Shown here: positions 9,975 to 22,100 of the stretch, piece by piece | How positions within the stretch are numbered: position 1 is the first letter of the stretch | Layout of the letters: every line of letters begins with the position of its first letter | Assembly (NCBI GenBank): GCA_011316305.1 | Contig: SAUG01000162.1 | Span: 39,562 to 103,561 of the forward strand | Reading direction: 5' to 3' | DNA from: Rusavskia elegans | Taxonomy: Eukaryota > Ascomycota > Lecanoromycetes > Teloschistales > Teloschistaceae | DNA: 64,000 nt | The notes under the pieces: model-generated | The model's database searches: none | What the model was told of the DNA's origin: nothing | Seen by the model: only the letters and a program-made list of their open reading frames with translations | Position numbers and translations under genes: made by a program

Positions 9975-12503
9975 ATGTTATCGGACAACGGTCTTCTGGC
10001 TGTGCGCCATCACCACCATCCCAAGACAACATCAACCAGCAAATCACGCAGGGCTTCCTCTTCCACAATGTCAATACCACAACCACCAGTACCGCTCAGG
10101 AACCACTGCTCAGTAATTCACAACAACACCCTCTACACCTATCAGGCCGAAGCATTTCAATCACTGGGACTCCAGGGTGGAGGAGTATGGTCAAAATTGC
10201 CCATGGGCGTATCAACCAATGGCTCAACCTGCGTGACCGGCAAGGTGGGCGGAGAGGACTCTCTGTTCGTCCTCGGCGGCTCGACCGATGATTCGAAGAA
10301 AGACTATTCAGGCATGCAACGCTTCACCTTCAAGACGAAACAGTGGGAAACCTGCGATCCAGCAGTCAAGGTCGCCAAAAACCGATTAAGGCATGGATCA
10401 GCCTTCCTTTCACAGTCATCCTCAATTCTCATCTATGGCGGTTCTCAAGATGGCGATCTGATTCGGTCATCGCAAACATTCGTCATCTCTGCCACTCCGC
10501 CATTCAACGTACAGGCTTTCAGCTCCGACGCGCCACCCGTCGTCAATCCGCTGATGATGCCTTGGAATACCAGCCATGCATTGATGTTGGGTGGAAACCC
10601 CGGAAACACAAACCTCTTCACTTTTGGACCCTTGGACGGATGGCAGCAGCTGGATGTCAGTTTTAAGCAAGGCCTGCCCAACTCGAACCAGGTGCAAGCA
10701 ACAATCATGGATGGAAGTGACGGCAGCAAGCTCCTAGAAGTATTCAACCTCGACACTTCACCAAATCAAATATCGACGCTACTACTACAGCCACCGACCG
10801 AGAAGACCACTACTAAACAACCTTCAGGGACGCAACCATCACCTTCGTCAACGCCTACCTCTGGATCATCAAGGGAACGCAAGCGCGCAACATTGGCGGA
10901 CCGGCCAGTCTACAACAGTACTCTAGCACCTCAATCGACTCGTAACGGCTTCGCACTCGCTGCTGACCCACAAAGCGGACTAGTGATAGCCTCTGGCGGT
11001 AACAGCCAGGATCTTCTCTGTATTTTCAACCAAACCGGAAACCAATGGGTCGATGCTACTCAATTCTTCAGCTCCGGACAGCAGGATGTATCAGCGTCGC
11101 CAACTCAAGATGAATCACCTGCAGCCAGCCAGACCCAGGCCTCATCTCCATCTTCCGAACCTCCAGTCGATCGTACCAACACGCATCGCTCGCTGACTAT
11201 ACTGGGCGCCACCCTTGGCTCAATATTCGGCGTTGCAGCAATCCTTTTGCTTCTCTTACTCCTGCTTCGCTGTAAGCGAAGACGAAAGGATCAAAAACCG
11301 AGTCGTCGCCCTGGTGGCTGTGTGGAAGACAAGCACGACATGGATTTCATGGATAGAGGCGATGACAACATGCGAGGTGGCGGTGGCTCATACAGCCCTA
11401 AACACAAACATACACATTCGGGAAATTCTACAGCGTCTGCGAATGCCCAGTCTCGAGCGGCATCTGCCCAGAGCAAGCGAGGTGCTCCTCACAAAGCCAG
11501 CGGCAGTAATGGCAGTGCCAAATCCTTATTCTCACGTGCAAAATCTCCCACGCACGCCCCTCCAGTCATCTCCGAACCCATCATGAGTCCTCCTCCGGGC
11601 CAACGAAGTTTCAGTAGCCAGCCAGTGACATCGCCAGAGCCACAATCCGAACAAAGGACCGACGCCGGCTGGTCCAAGTATTGGGCTCATAACAGCAACA
11701 CGAACTTCGGCTCCAACGGAATCAATCGGCATGAATCGGCCGCCTCTCGACCTACAACCTATACCTCCAATTCCCAATCAGACTACACCACTTCTTCACC
11801 ACATCCTCACGAATCAGCCGAAGTAGAACCCCTCAACATCCGCGCCTCTCAAATACCTCGGAATTCACGTGTCGTCTCCCCAACTTCAGGTCTTCCGTTG
11901 CCCGGTCTTGCAGTCACTCATTCGAACCACGGTATAGTCGGGCCTGAGCCACCTTCGCCCACGCCTTCCACCATGGTCAGCGATATCGACGAGGACGACG
12001 AATACCGCCTCCACAATCCTTCCAGCAACGAAGGCCAGGATAGCTGGACCCCTGTGCAGACATCCGAGCGTGGCAGTACTTGGACCGATCCCCGTGTAAG
12101 TAGCGTCTATGCCGATAGCACGGTCTATCCTCACCCTGGCGAACGGGTACGAATACCCAACTTCCCTGGTGTACCTGGCAGCCGTCAACCAAGCAACAAC
12201 CCTAGCAACGATCCCGGTCGAGGAATGAGGAGCACAGCAGCCCGAGATTTTGGTCGGGGTGCTCCGGACTCTTTTGATGAAGAAAGACCGTTGCCTGGAG
12301 TCGGCGCCCGTAGTGAATGGGGTCAGCAGGAGCGGGATCGAATGGCGAGGTTAGAGCCGTATAGACTGCAGGCGGACACAACTGCGAGATACGGACAGCC
12401 CGAAACTCGAACGTCCCCTCGCCGACCAGACGAACTGGGCCCGAGAGGCAGGGGAGGAACGGAAACAGAAGACATGAGCTGGTTGAATCTCGGACCTAGA
12501 TGA
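9975..12503 (+). CDS. Kelch/galactose-oxidase-like single-pass membrane protein
   Basis: An 842-residue open frame. The first 350 residues have kelch-like beta-propeller features: HNNTLYTYQAEAF, SLFVLGGSTDD, SSSILIYGGSQDG, ALMLGGN and LVIASGGNSQD. A Ser/Pro/Gln-rich linker is followed by one strong transmembrane helix near residues 406-432 (LGATLGSIFGVAAILLLLLL) and a basic stop-transfer CKRRRK. The remaining 410 or so residues are low-complexity, Ser/Pro/Asn-rich and probably cytoplasmic. Such fungal proteins are thought to sit at the surface with the propeller outside, but function is unknown. The start is uncertain: the first residues are His/Ser-rich and show no signal peptide, so a missed 5' exon or a start at 10068 (MSIPQPPVPL) is possible. 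Confidence 0.75.
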   Translation: MLSDNGLLAVRHHHHPKTTSTSKSRRASSSTMSIPQPPVPLRNHCSVIHNNTLYTYQAEAFQSLGLQGGGVWSKLPMGVSTNGSTCVTGKVGGEDSLFVLGGSTDDSKKDYSGMQRFTFKTKQWETCDPAVKVAKNRLRHGSAFLSQSSSILIYGGSQDGDLIRSSQTFVISATPPFNVQAFSSDAPPVVNPLMMPWNTSHALMLGGNPGNTNLFTFGPLDGWQQLDVSFKQGLPNSNQVQATIMDGSDGSKLLEVFNLDTSPNQISTLLLQPPTEKTTTKQPSGTQPSPSSTPTSGSSRERKRATLADRPVYNSTLAPQSTRNGFALAADPQSGLVIASGGNSQDLLCIFNQTGNQWVDATQFFSSGQQDVSASPTQDESPAASQTQASSPSSEPPVDRTNTHRSLTILGATLGSIFGVAAILLLLLLLLRCKRRRKDQKPSRRPGGCVEDKHDMDFMDRGDDNMRGGGGSYSPKHKHTHSGNSTASANAQSRAASAQSKRGAPHKASGSNGSAKSLFSRAKSPTHAPPVISEPIMSPPPGQRSFSSQPVTSPEPQSEQRTDAGWSKYWAHNSNTNFGSNGINRHESAASRPTTYTSNSQSDYTTSSPHPHESAEVEPLNIRASQIPRNSRVVSPTSGLPLPGLAVTHSNHGIVGPEPPSPTPSTMVSDIDEDDEYRLHNPSSNEGQDSWTPVQTSERGSTWTDPRVSSVYADSTVYPHPGERVRIPNFPGVPGSRQPSNNPSNDPGRGMRSTAARDFGRGAPDSFDEERPLPGVGARSEWGQQERDRMARLEPYRLQADTTARYGQPETRTSPRRPDELGPRGRGGTETEDMSWLNLGPR

Positions 12504-13169
12504 AAGACTCTGATCGAGAGGGTTCCCCAGTTGCACAGCCCACGATCAAGTCATATACCCTACCGTGAGGACGGAGGTACCCGAGTGTCATACTAACCAA
12601 ACCCAGATCGTGTGAACCACGACTTCTCATTTCTTGTATCTATGTTGTCTTTGGTGCATCATCACTCGCATGGCGCTGGGAGCATCAGCGAAGGAGCTAC
12701 ATTTCTTACACTCTTTTGTACCACTATATATAGCCATTGCATGGACGGTATACCTTAATCTCGCAGGACGGACTTTGTACGATCAGAGGATGGAAAACCA
12801 AAAGCAGGGAGAGGATGGGGAGATGTATTATGACGAACGAGAATCGTTCTTGATATCCTGAGGACAGGATAGTTGCCGAATAGAAGGGCAACGGAAACCC
12901 GTTTACACAAAGCAGAAGGATGTGTAGTCGAGATGCTTGTATAGCTGGTATGAGACGAGATGAAAACGAAAGTTCAAGATTCATCCAAAAGAAATTCCTC
13001 GTAATCCCATATCGATTAATATGCTCCGCGGTGCAAATAGGTCGCATTCCGGCATCCAAGGCAATCTTACAATGGCATTCAAGTCACTCGACAGCCTTGG
13101 CCCTTGACCTGCAACTCTCTCGCCCTTCAACAAACATCCACCACCATCTCCCTTCCCTTTCAACCCGCA
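12504..13169. other. Intergenic, no gene recognised
   Basis: About 670 bp between two plus-strand genes. It should hold the 3' region of the kelch-type gene and the COX19 promoter. No conserved frame is seen. Confidence 0.5.
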
Positions 13170-13753
13170 ATGAGTTTCGGCGGCCCCGGCGGCCTCCAGA
13201 AGACCTCCAAGCCTATCCCGCCTGAACGTGGTAGTTTCCCTTTAGAGTCTGTCCGCACTCATTCATTCATTCCCATTCGCCCCATGCTCCATCGACTCTA
13301 ATGCTAACTATGGTTTCTTATATCTATAGTCACGACGGTATGTCTTTCATCTACGTCTTCCGATCATTCCTCTTGGGTTGTATTGAGAGGAGGGAGGGGG
13401 GAAGGGAAAGAAAAGTCCTGAGCACAGACATGGGTTGATGGGAGAATACAGGGGAATGCAAACCCATCATCGCCGGCTACCTGCAATGTTTGCGACGAGC
13501 GAGAGGCACGAATGAGGAGGGGTGTCGGATGTTGGCGAAGGAGTATTTGAAATGTCGCATGGAGCAGTATGTCTTTCTTCCTCTACCTACGTCTAGGGAT
13601 TGTGGGGAGAGGGGGAGTGGGGAAGAAGAGGGATTGCTGATGGGAGGATAGTAATCTTATGGCGCCGGATGAGTTGAAGAATCTAGGTAGGTGGGCTTGG
13701 GGGTTGTAGAGTTTGGAGGGGCTGATGGGTTTTTAGGATTCGCGGAGGAGTAG
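13170..13753 (+). CDS. COX19: Cytochrome c oxidase assembly factor COX19 (twin CX9C)
   Basis: An 83-residue intermembrane-space copper/redox protein needed for cytochrome oxidase assembly, imported by Mia40. Five exons: 13170-13246, 13330-13337 (only 8 nt), 13452-13566, 13652-13686 and 13737-13753. Joined, they read through ERGSFPLDHDGECKPIIAGY, the family signature, and end NLMAPDELKNLGFAEE. The twin CX9C motifs are Cys31/Cys41 and Cys52/Cys62. All four introns are GT-AG (83, 114, 85 and 50 bp) and phase is consistent throughout. The 8-nt exon encodes the conserved HD of DHDGEC, so it is required. No exon is long enough to stand out alone, which makes this gene easy to miss. Confidence 0.93.
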
Positions 13754-14976
13754 AAGAAGGAGATACTGGAGCAGGAAGAGGAGGGGAAGGGAGGTGGGAA
13801 GAAGGAGGGCAGTAGGGATGTTAAGAATGCGAGATGAACTGTTTGGTGCTATATCTGGTGAAAGGTCTGAAGGCATCGGGGCGTTGGAGTGGGAGAGATG
13901 GGCAGCTACGAGGTTGGGAGTACAACGCTCTTGATCGTCAGCTTCAAAGGCTGTTGGCTGGGCCGGGAGGCACTTGGATCGAGGGAAAAGACAAGAATGG
14001 TGGATGGTAGGGAGGCTCGCGGCGAGCAGAATCGTTTGGACACTTCGACTTGGCGAATTGGGCACGACTGCCAGCCAAATCGGATGCCATGGCAATGCAT
14101 GAGACTATAGGCTTAGTGTCCGGGGTTTTCTGCTCACCGCGAGGAAGGGCAGTGCGCGGATTGGAGGTGGCCTCTGTTGAAGAGCTCAGTGATGGAAGCA
14201 GTGACTGACGGGGCAACCTAAGGTCCTCCAGGACTGGATGGATGGGAGCGAGATCGCGGAGGCCAATCTTGAGAGCCTGCAGGTGAACGATGCTGGACTA
14301 AGCAATACCTCATCAGATAGACGTATGGGCAATGGAAGACCTCAACAGAATATCAATCTTTCCTCCATTCGATCGCATATAGCAACCTCAATGATGAAAA
14401 GATGAACCTCTTGCGAGGTGATGAATGAGATCAAAAATTCCCCCAGTGACGAGCCCGAAGACTAGTCAATGAACCTCGTCGCCGCGCTGTGCAATGCAGG
14501 ATTCGGTTCATGAAAACGGTATACTTGATCACCGTTATTCCCAAGAAGGTAAGTATGAAGAGAAAACAAAATGTGTGAGGAAGGATGGCGGGTTTATATA
14601 GGAATTGGGAGCGCCGGGTAGGTGATGGGGGCGGGAGGTTAAGCGAGGGGACTTAGTCGTTTTGACCAAGTTTACCATCATCGGAAATTGATTTTCTGTC
14701 ACCCACAGCAACCATCGAGTTCGTCCCTGAGAATTTAGTACCCTGCCATATCGTCGTTGTCTTTATTAATCTACAAACATGCTGTTAAACTCTGTGAAGG
14801 CTGTACAGTCAAGATCTAACCGATGGGCATCTAGACTGCAGAGCTGAAAGCAGCCTCGGAGGTCGCAAGTGGGAGCTGTGATACGCCGACCGCCAGGATA
14901 TCAGGACTACAATTGTTCCTCAGAGGTACACTCAAGGAAACTGCGCTCAACCTCCTCAGCTCGGTCATGCAATCTG
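13754..14976. other. Intergenic, no gene recognised
   Basis: About 1.2 kb between COX19 and NPR3. Only short frames without recognisable similarity. Presumably the COX19 3' end and the NPR3 promoter. Confidence 0.5.
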
Positions 14977-17206
14977 ATGGCGACAGATGTGTTGCCTCCC
15001 AATCCATGTCTTTTGGCTATCTTGCTGGTTGTGAAGATCAATTCAGAGCCTCGTATGGTCTTCCATTATCCACCACGACCGGGCCAAGACAATACCCACT
15101 TTACTCGCTATCTGGCTGCGCAGGACCGTGACAAAGACGGCTCAAGCTCTACCGATGATGACAGCACCAGCTCTCAAGACGAAGAAGTAGCGGCCAAAAT
15201 CAAATCCAAGGAGTCCAAGACTGGAGACAACACCCCCGAGCTTGATGTCGAAGAAACCGGCTCAGTCTCCCCGGAGAAGAACGACATCTGGAAGGACCAA
15301 TATGGGAAGCCCAAGTGGAATGATGTCTTTGGTCTCCGGTCTCACGGACTGGCTAGGTTGCTGTGTCCACCGCCTACGTCGCATAAGCAGAGGTTTGAAA
15401 TGAGTATCGACGACAAGGTCTTCGTTGGTCGGCCTATCTTCGCACGAGAAGGGGAGGAATGGAAGAAGAAGAAAGAAGAGCGTAAGAGAAGGGATCGGAA
15501 ATCGGGTACTGACAGTGACATCACAGGGGCGCAGGAGAAGGCAACGGCGAGTGAAAGTCTTGATTCCTCCGTTCAAGAGACGGACAACTCTACAGCCGTG
15601 TCGGATTTCGGGGAAACATCCGGTGATGGTCTCGAAATTCGCAAGGAGGCATCCGCAGCGTCCAGAGCGGATCAGCATTTCATGGCTGGCAAAGAGAAGT
15701 TCCCAGAAGAGCAATCCAAGCCCAAAAAGAAGAATACACTCAACATGTTTCACGTCGTATTTGTTCTGAATCCCCCTCCTCTGGAATACCATCTTCGAGT
15801 GAAAGAGATGTATGACCATGTCATCAAGAAATTTTCCAAGATCTTGAAACGGGAGCAGGCTCACTCGGCTTATGTTTTGCGAGAGATCTCTGCAATGTTC
15901 AAGGATACACCAAAAATGAAGGGCCCACACAGTGAGGCGAATGCGAAGTACACACATGGTCGTTGGCTGACAATCTGCAGGCGAAGATCAGACACTGGCG
16001 ACTTTGTATCACAGGTACTTGTCTCAGTCGACCCTTGCCAGAGCAATATCCGTCATATACAATAACATCTCAGTCTCCCGCATCGCCCATGTCAACCTTA
16101 CCCATCAGTCTTCACCATCCTTCCAGATCCCCATCCCCACTTCTATCTCTGTACTACCTGGTCCATTATCGCCCCAAATGCCCGGCGTGTGGTTGACTAC
16201 AGCTACCTCCTTCCTTGCCGATGACGATATGAATATGACAAGTTCACAACTGGCTTCTCACTTTACTCTTCTCCTTCTCTCCGATCTTTCTACTATCTTA
16301 TCAGATATCAATGATACCAATTCTCCACTGAGCGCTCCTTTGACACACTACCTTCAGGTCTCAAAACCTACAAAGTCTTTTGTTCAAATCTCTCAGTCAT
16401 CCGGCATCCCTTTGCCTGACATTCAGTTCATGGCCTCCCATCTTGTCTATTGGCGCAAAGCTCGTGCTATACCTCCACTCCACCAGCGTGATGCCTACAT
16501 TGTATCTCCCAATGCCGACATGTCGAAGCTGGTGTCCGCTTCCTCGAAGTTTGCAAAGGCACATCCAGCTCTACCATCTCTCCCCAAGATACTGAACCTC
16601 CTTTCCACGCCAAGAGCATACTCTACACTCATCCCAAGCAAAGACCACAAGGAAGCATTTATGAATATCCTGGCGTGGCTACTGCGTGATGGCTGGGTAA
16701 CCCAGCTCAGGACCTTCGTCTGGGTTCGAGTACCGTCGCACATCAAAGAAATCGTCGAGAGTCAGGGTGAGCCGGACAGGAGCTTGGAATCTTCGATGGA
16801 GCTGCCACCAAGAAGGAACAATACCGAGGAGGGGAAAGAATTCAAAGGCACTCTTGCCGTACCTCAACCGCCATCGCCAACGTCCAGTACGACTAGCACG
16901 CATACCACCATTCCCTTCCGCACATCCCAGGATCCTTCGAACCCACCACCAGCGCCGTCTCTGATACAGAATCCAAGACAAGCTTCGGGTGTTTCGTCGA
17001 GATGGTTGGCTGCGATATCTATTCACGTCTTGAAGACCCAAGGGGTAGAGGGTCAGAAGGCCTGGAATCGGTGTTTGAAGTATTTCGACGGCAAGCATGC
17101 GATTGAGATGATTACGGTCCAAGAGAATTGGAAGAGGAAGAGGATTGCGGAATTCATTGCTGGGTGGGAGGCTGAGGGGTTGTTGCTCAGGGGGAGGCAT
17201 TGGTAA
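14977..17206 (+). CDS. NPR3: Nitrogen permease regulator NPR3 (SEACIT/GATOR1 subunit)
   Basis: Npr3 pairs with Npr2 and Iml1 in SEACIT (GATOR1), which restrains TORC1 at the vacuole when nitrogen is scarce. Two exons, 14977-15931 and 15981-17206, give 726 residues. The 49-bp intron has donor GTGAGG and branch CTGAC, and the junction reads KGPHSEDQTLATLYHRYLSQ. The N-terminus MATDVLPPNPCLLAILLVVK, then FHYPPRPG, is the longin-like opening of the family. A charged Ser/Glu/Lys-rich insert follows, then LNMFHVVFVLNPP. The C-terminal half contains the ATLYHRYLSQSTLARAI segment. The C-terminus, a winged-helix-like region, ends near LRGRHW. The start was chosen at the first methionine that begins family similarity; an in-frame opening to 14869 is non-homologous. 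Confidence 0.92.
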
Positions 17207-18229
17207 ACCATGGCTTTGGTCGAGAAAGCAAAAGACCTCAAGCCTTTGGAAACAGGAGAGACATCCCTATCCTTACCAGAGGACTCGGGCCTTAACCTAT
17301 ATGGGCTGGAGAGCGGCCTCGCTGGAGCCGAGAGGGGCGACTTGCATGCTTTCTTATCAACCATCCGGAAATTTCTAGCTCAACCATCTCTATGGGAATA
17401 TACCTCGATTCATTTAGGACCCAGAGACGTGCCATCTATCAGTATATTTGACGTCGAAGCCCAAATGCATAGCATTCTGCCAAGTCCAAAATACTGAAAA
17501 AGTACCGTCCCCCCGAGCATCCAGGAAATAGAGGGGAAAATCACGAAAGGGGAGAGCAAGCCAGATTCGGGCAGCAGATGGAGAATTGCGGTGAAGGATA
17601 TCTCGAAATGATAGGGCAGCTAGGGACATGTTTGGGATTGAGAATCATATCGAAACCTTCAAGTGTTAGGGCTTATCAGACGAAGGCGACGATCCTTCAA
17701 CCCAAACCCAGCTTTGAGATTCCATCCCCTGGTGTACGGAAGGGAGTGTAGACTCAATAACATCCGGGCGAAGGGCCGAAGAACATCGTCACAAGGGAAA
17801 GCAATCACCTTTATTCATATCTCTCAACCGTCATCGACATCTGAATATCAAAATGACTTCTCCATATCGTCATATCTTCCATAGAATAGATGCTCGCTTG
17901 AATTACTACAAAAGTTCATCCCAACGCCGCGATGCATAGCAACCAACCCCTTCGTAACCTCATCCAGTCCTTCCCTATATGTGATCTCGTAATCTTCATG
18001 ATCGTCCTACACATGATCTCGTCACGTCTCCCAATCCACCCACTCCCCCACTTATATTCTTCCTTCCCCCTTTCACCATCCCATCCCCTCCCATCTCCTC
18101 CTATCCCATCCCCTCTCCGCTCTCGCCTCCCCGCTTCCCGCTTCCCCCTTTCCCCTTTCACCATCCCATCCCTCCCATCCCCTCATCCCATCCCCTCCCC
18201 CCTCCCTCCTTCACCAAAAAACACCCCAA
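17207..18229. other. Intergenic, with a C/T-rich low-complexity tract
   Basis: The first 700 bp show nothing recognisable. From about 18040 to 18240 the plus strand is an extreme pyrimidine tract with repeated CCCATCCCCTCC-like words. This lies immediately downstream of the convergent minus-strand gene that ends at 18230. Confidence 0.6.
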
Positions 18230-18746
18230 TCAATCCCACCTCCTCCCAACCTCCACCTCCCCAACCTCCCTCCTCCTCCTCTCCTCCGCACTAACAGCCT
18301 CCAACGTATCCGTCCTCGTCTGTGCCCTCTGTCTATCCAATTCCCTCCCTAATTTCCCCTTCGCGGAATTTCTAGCCGCTTGGGCGCGTTCCTATATCAA
18401 ATCCTTAGCGTCGCGAGTCGCCACATCAAGATCAATATCAACGGAGTGAGTGCATGATAAGAGAACAGAAGGGAGGTAGAAGGGAGGGAGGGAGAAAGGG
18501 GAATGAATATACCTCAGCAGCCCTAGCAGCCGCACTCCTCGCATCGTTCCCACCTCCCGCGGTAGAGGCAGATCCTAATGTCCGCCCTTGCCCTTGGCCT
18601 TGGGTTGTGGCGGTTTTCGGTATTTGCGCGCGAGGGGTTTGGCTTTGGGGTGGTGGGGCGGAATGAGAAGAGGAAGAGCCGATGACGCGGCCGGGGGTGG
18701 AGAAGTTGTCGGGTTTGTTGGAGGAGCGGGAGCAGAGGTTTCCCAT
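18230..18746 (-). CDS. Small predicted N-myristoylated fungal protein
   Basis: Two exons, 18746-18513 and 18391-18230, separated by a 121-bp GT-AG intron, give 131 residues. The N-terminus MGNLCSRSS has Gly2 and Ser6 suited to N-myristoylation and Cys5 suited to palmitoylation, so membrane attachment is likely. The middle (FSTPGRVIGSSSS, later GRTLGSAST) is Ser/Gly/Pro-rich and disordered. The C-terminal part is a charged helix (ERAQAARNSAKGKLGRELDR, then QRAQTRTDTLEAVSAEERRR). I recall this arrangement in uncharacterised conserved ascomycete proteins; no function is known to me. The phase-0 junction AAE/ERAQ keeps the helix continuous, which supports the intron. Confidence 0.8.
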
Positions 18747-19145
18747 TTTGGGGGGTTCGATGTGGGGTGGGGTTTGGGGGGGAAGATAAGGTGGTTTGGA
18801 GGAGAGGGAGAGGGGGAGGGAGGGATGAGAGGTTGTTATGTGGATGGTTGGTAGATTGGTGGTAGTGAAGAGAGCAGTATTAAAAGGTTAAGGAAGTGGA
18901 ATGCGCTTGGCAAGGGGATATTTGAAGTGAAGGGATGATATGGGAGTTGGTTGGAGGAAAGATAATTAATTACAGTACTCGAGTACACCTTCGTTGATTT
19001 GTCTCATGTCTTATGTGGAAGGAAGGTTGTGATCTGAGAGTATTCGATCGAAGCACGTATTCAGATATCTACTCCACCATTCCCAAAAGGCTCTCGAAGA
19101 TCCCTTAAACATACTTCAACTTACAAAATTCTCTCAAACACGCAT
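18747..19145. other. Intergenic between two minus-strand genes
   Basis: About 400 bp that should hold the promoter of the myristoylated-protein gene and the PRP5 3' region. No further gene seen. Confidence 0.5.
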
Positions 19146-22100
19146 CTAAACAACATTGTATCGCCCACTAGCCGGCGCTCGGGCATCACTGTCCGCCGCA
19201 GCAATCGTTCCCTCCTTCAACAATCGCATAAGCTCCCTCATAGCATTCGTGACAACGACTTCTGTATCTCCCTCCACCAAGATGTACAACTTGGGATTCT
19301 CGCCGGCTTGGGGTTCTTTGCCGGTTGCGTAGAAGCTGCCTTTCGTCGTGATGGAAGTGCCGGTGGCTTCGAGGATCTTGGCGACGTTGGTACGGTTGGT
19401 GACGGCCCAACGAGCTTTTTCTGTGATAATGTTAGCGTATCTGAGAATGGGCTGCGGAAGGGAAATGACTTACGGGGAAAGTCATTGATCTCCAGCGTTG
19501 CATGGAAGGCACCTGCATCCGGTCCCTTGTTGTCAATCGGTACCCCCTGTCGAAGTTCCCGGTTTTGGCTCAAACGGTTGTGGATGTTGGCAACAGCTGC
19601 ACTAACTTTGCTCAGAGGGTTCTTTGTGTCAGCAGCAGGAACCTCAGTCTTATGGACGGTGATCTTGCCATCGAGATCGATGCCCTTAGGAACCCCAGGT
19701 AATGGTGCTGGCGGAGCGGTTGATGCAGATTGTACAGCTGAAGCCGCTTTGGTGATGAGGTCGTCGCCCGTATCTTTCTCCTTTTCTTCTTTCTCGTCAT
19801 CTTCTCCATCATCGCCAGTCTTGTGGGTCTTGCGTTCACGAGCCCGAGCTGCATCACGTTCCTGATCCAGACGTTCAAGACCTTTGCCGCCGAACCCTGA
19901 GCCACTGACCTTCTCTTTGCCAGATTTGACCTTATCGATGAAGCCATCCGCTAAATTTCGTAAGTCTTCGGGAATCTCTCGATCACTCTGCTTCAAAGCT
20001 TTCACGATGTCCACTGAATATCGGTCTTGCTCAGGGGTGACGAACGTCACGGCGGTGCCTGTATTCCCAGCACGACCGGTCCGGCCGGCGCGATGCACAT
20101 AGTCTTCCAGATGGTTTGGCGCGTCGTAGTTGACGACTAGCTTCAGTTGCTTGACGTCCAAGCCACGAGCAGCAACCGAGGTGGCAATCATAATCGGAAC
20201 AACGCCGGCTTTGAAGTCGTCGATGGTAGAATCACGGTCGATTTGGTCCTTGCCACCATGAATGGACATACAAGGGTAGCCTTTCCGCATGAGATCTTTG
20301 AGTAATCCATCTGCTGCTTCTTGTCTGTCCACAAAGATCAACGCCCGGTCATCTTCATTCTTTTCTTCTTCGTAGAGATTTCCAAGTAATTCGAGCAAAC
20401 GGATGAACTTTGTCTCCTCAGTGCGGACTTCGACGATCTGAGTGATCTCCGGTGCAACTACACTTCGACCGCCGACTACAATCTCGATTGGTTTGGCGAG
20501 GACCTTGCGAGCCAATGACTCCATCTGTCGGGGAAAGGTCGCGGAGAACAGGACCGTTTGACGATCTGGTCGGATGTTGGCCATGATCTTCATGACTTGG
20601 GGCTCAAAACCCATGTCGAACATCCGGTCAGCTTCATCGAGAACGAGATAGGTGACTCGCCGAAGGTTTGTCACTCGACCAGAGTTGGCGGCCAACAGAT
20701 CAATCATACGGCCAGGTGTGCATACGATGATTTCCGCGCCGCGTTTGAGGTCTGCTATCTGATCCTTGATTGGAGCACCTCCATAAGCACACACTGCTCG
20801 GAGGTTGAGAGCCTTCAGGAACGGCTTGCACTCTTTGTGAATCTGGGTCGCCAATTCACGTGTTGGAGTCATGACGAGCCCCACTGGGCCGTCCAGGGAA
20901 TCGATCGGTCTCTGATCTTTGATATGTCGGAACATTGGTAGCAGGAATGCAATAGTCTTCCCAGAACCTGTTTTGGCTACGCCTATGACATCCCGGCCTG
21001 ACATGATGGAAGGAACTGCCTGCGTTTGGATGGAGGTAGGTCTCTCGTACCCGAGTTTCTGAATGACTTCCAGCGACTGGGCACCTAGCCCGCATTGTGA
21101 CCATTTCTGGACGGGCTTTGGCGCATCGATGCCTCGAATTTTGATTCCATCAAGCTCTAAGCGGAGATCAGCGACCTCTTCATCGGTCATTTCTGTCAAC
21201 TCTGACGGCTCATGGTAGAAATTCTTCCTGAATGCCTGATAGTTCAGTTTTGCGTGATTAACAGTGGGCAAGTCTTTCTTCTTTTTCTTGCTAGCCATTG
21301 CAAGAAAATCATCTGGATCAACAGCGACCGTATTGAGATCCACATCATCATCCCCGAATATCGCTTCCGGCTGTTGATGCTTGCTCTTGGAAATCTTGAT
21401 ACCATTTGACTTCTTGGGTGCAGTCATCGGGTCCCCCAGACCAGTCATGAAAGCATCTAGAGGATCTTCTTCTTCGGCTGGTTCTGCAGCTAGATCTACA
21501 GCAGCTTCTTGTGGAGCATCCGCCGTGGTAACATCACCGTTCATTGCAGGTTCCCGAGATGCTGTCGCCACGGGCTCTTCCCCAGCTTGATATGCAAGGC
21601 TCTGTTCTTGTAGACGTTCCTCACGCTTCTCAGCAGCAGCTCTGGCGGCCGCAGCCGCTTCTTCTTCAGTGCCAGCGTCTTGCATATCTTCGTCATCGTC
21701 GTCTTCTTCGCCATCAACCTTTGCACCGTCAGCCATTGCAGCATCGTCATTCGTCACAGTGTCCTCCGGCGGCGGGGTTGGAAGTTTCTCGAAATTCTTG
21801 CGAGATCCTTCTTCTTCTTCTCCGAAATCAAGGCCAGGTTTGGCTCCCGTTTTGTCTCCTTCAGTTGCCGATTTAGTGGATAGCCCGAAGCCGCTGACAT
21901 TTCCACGAGCTTTCAGCGGCACGGCAGGAGACGCTTTTCCTAGCCAAAGGTAAGCGGATGAGCTCAAAGAGGTCATTGAGGGATGACGGAGCTCACCTGA
22001 TGATCCATTCACTGTGGCTATGGAGTGGTTAGCTTTGGGACCAGTACTTAGAGATTTCAAGGTGGCGGACGTTTTAGCAACTTCTGGCAACGCAATATCT

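Noticed and set aside
15262..15957. 231-residue minus-strand frame
   Set aside because: Antisense shadow of NPR3 exon 1.
18040..18240. C/T-rich tract considered as a telomere-like repeat
   Set aside because: No regular TTAGGG/CCCTAA unit; it is irregular polypyrimidine sequence.
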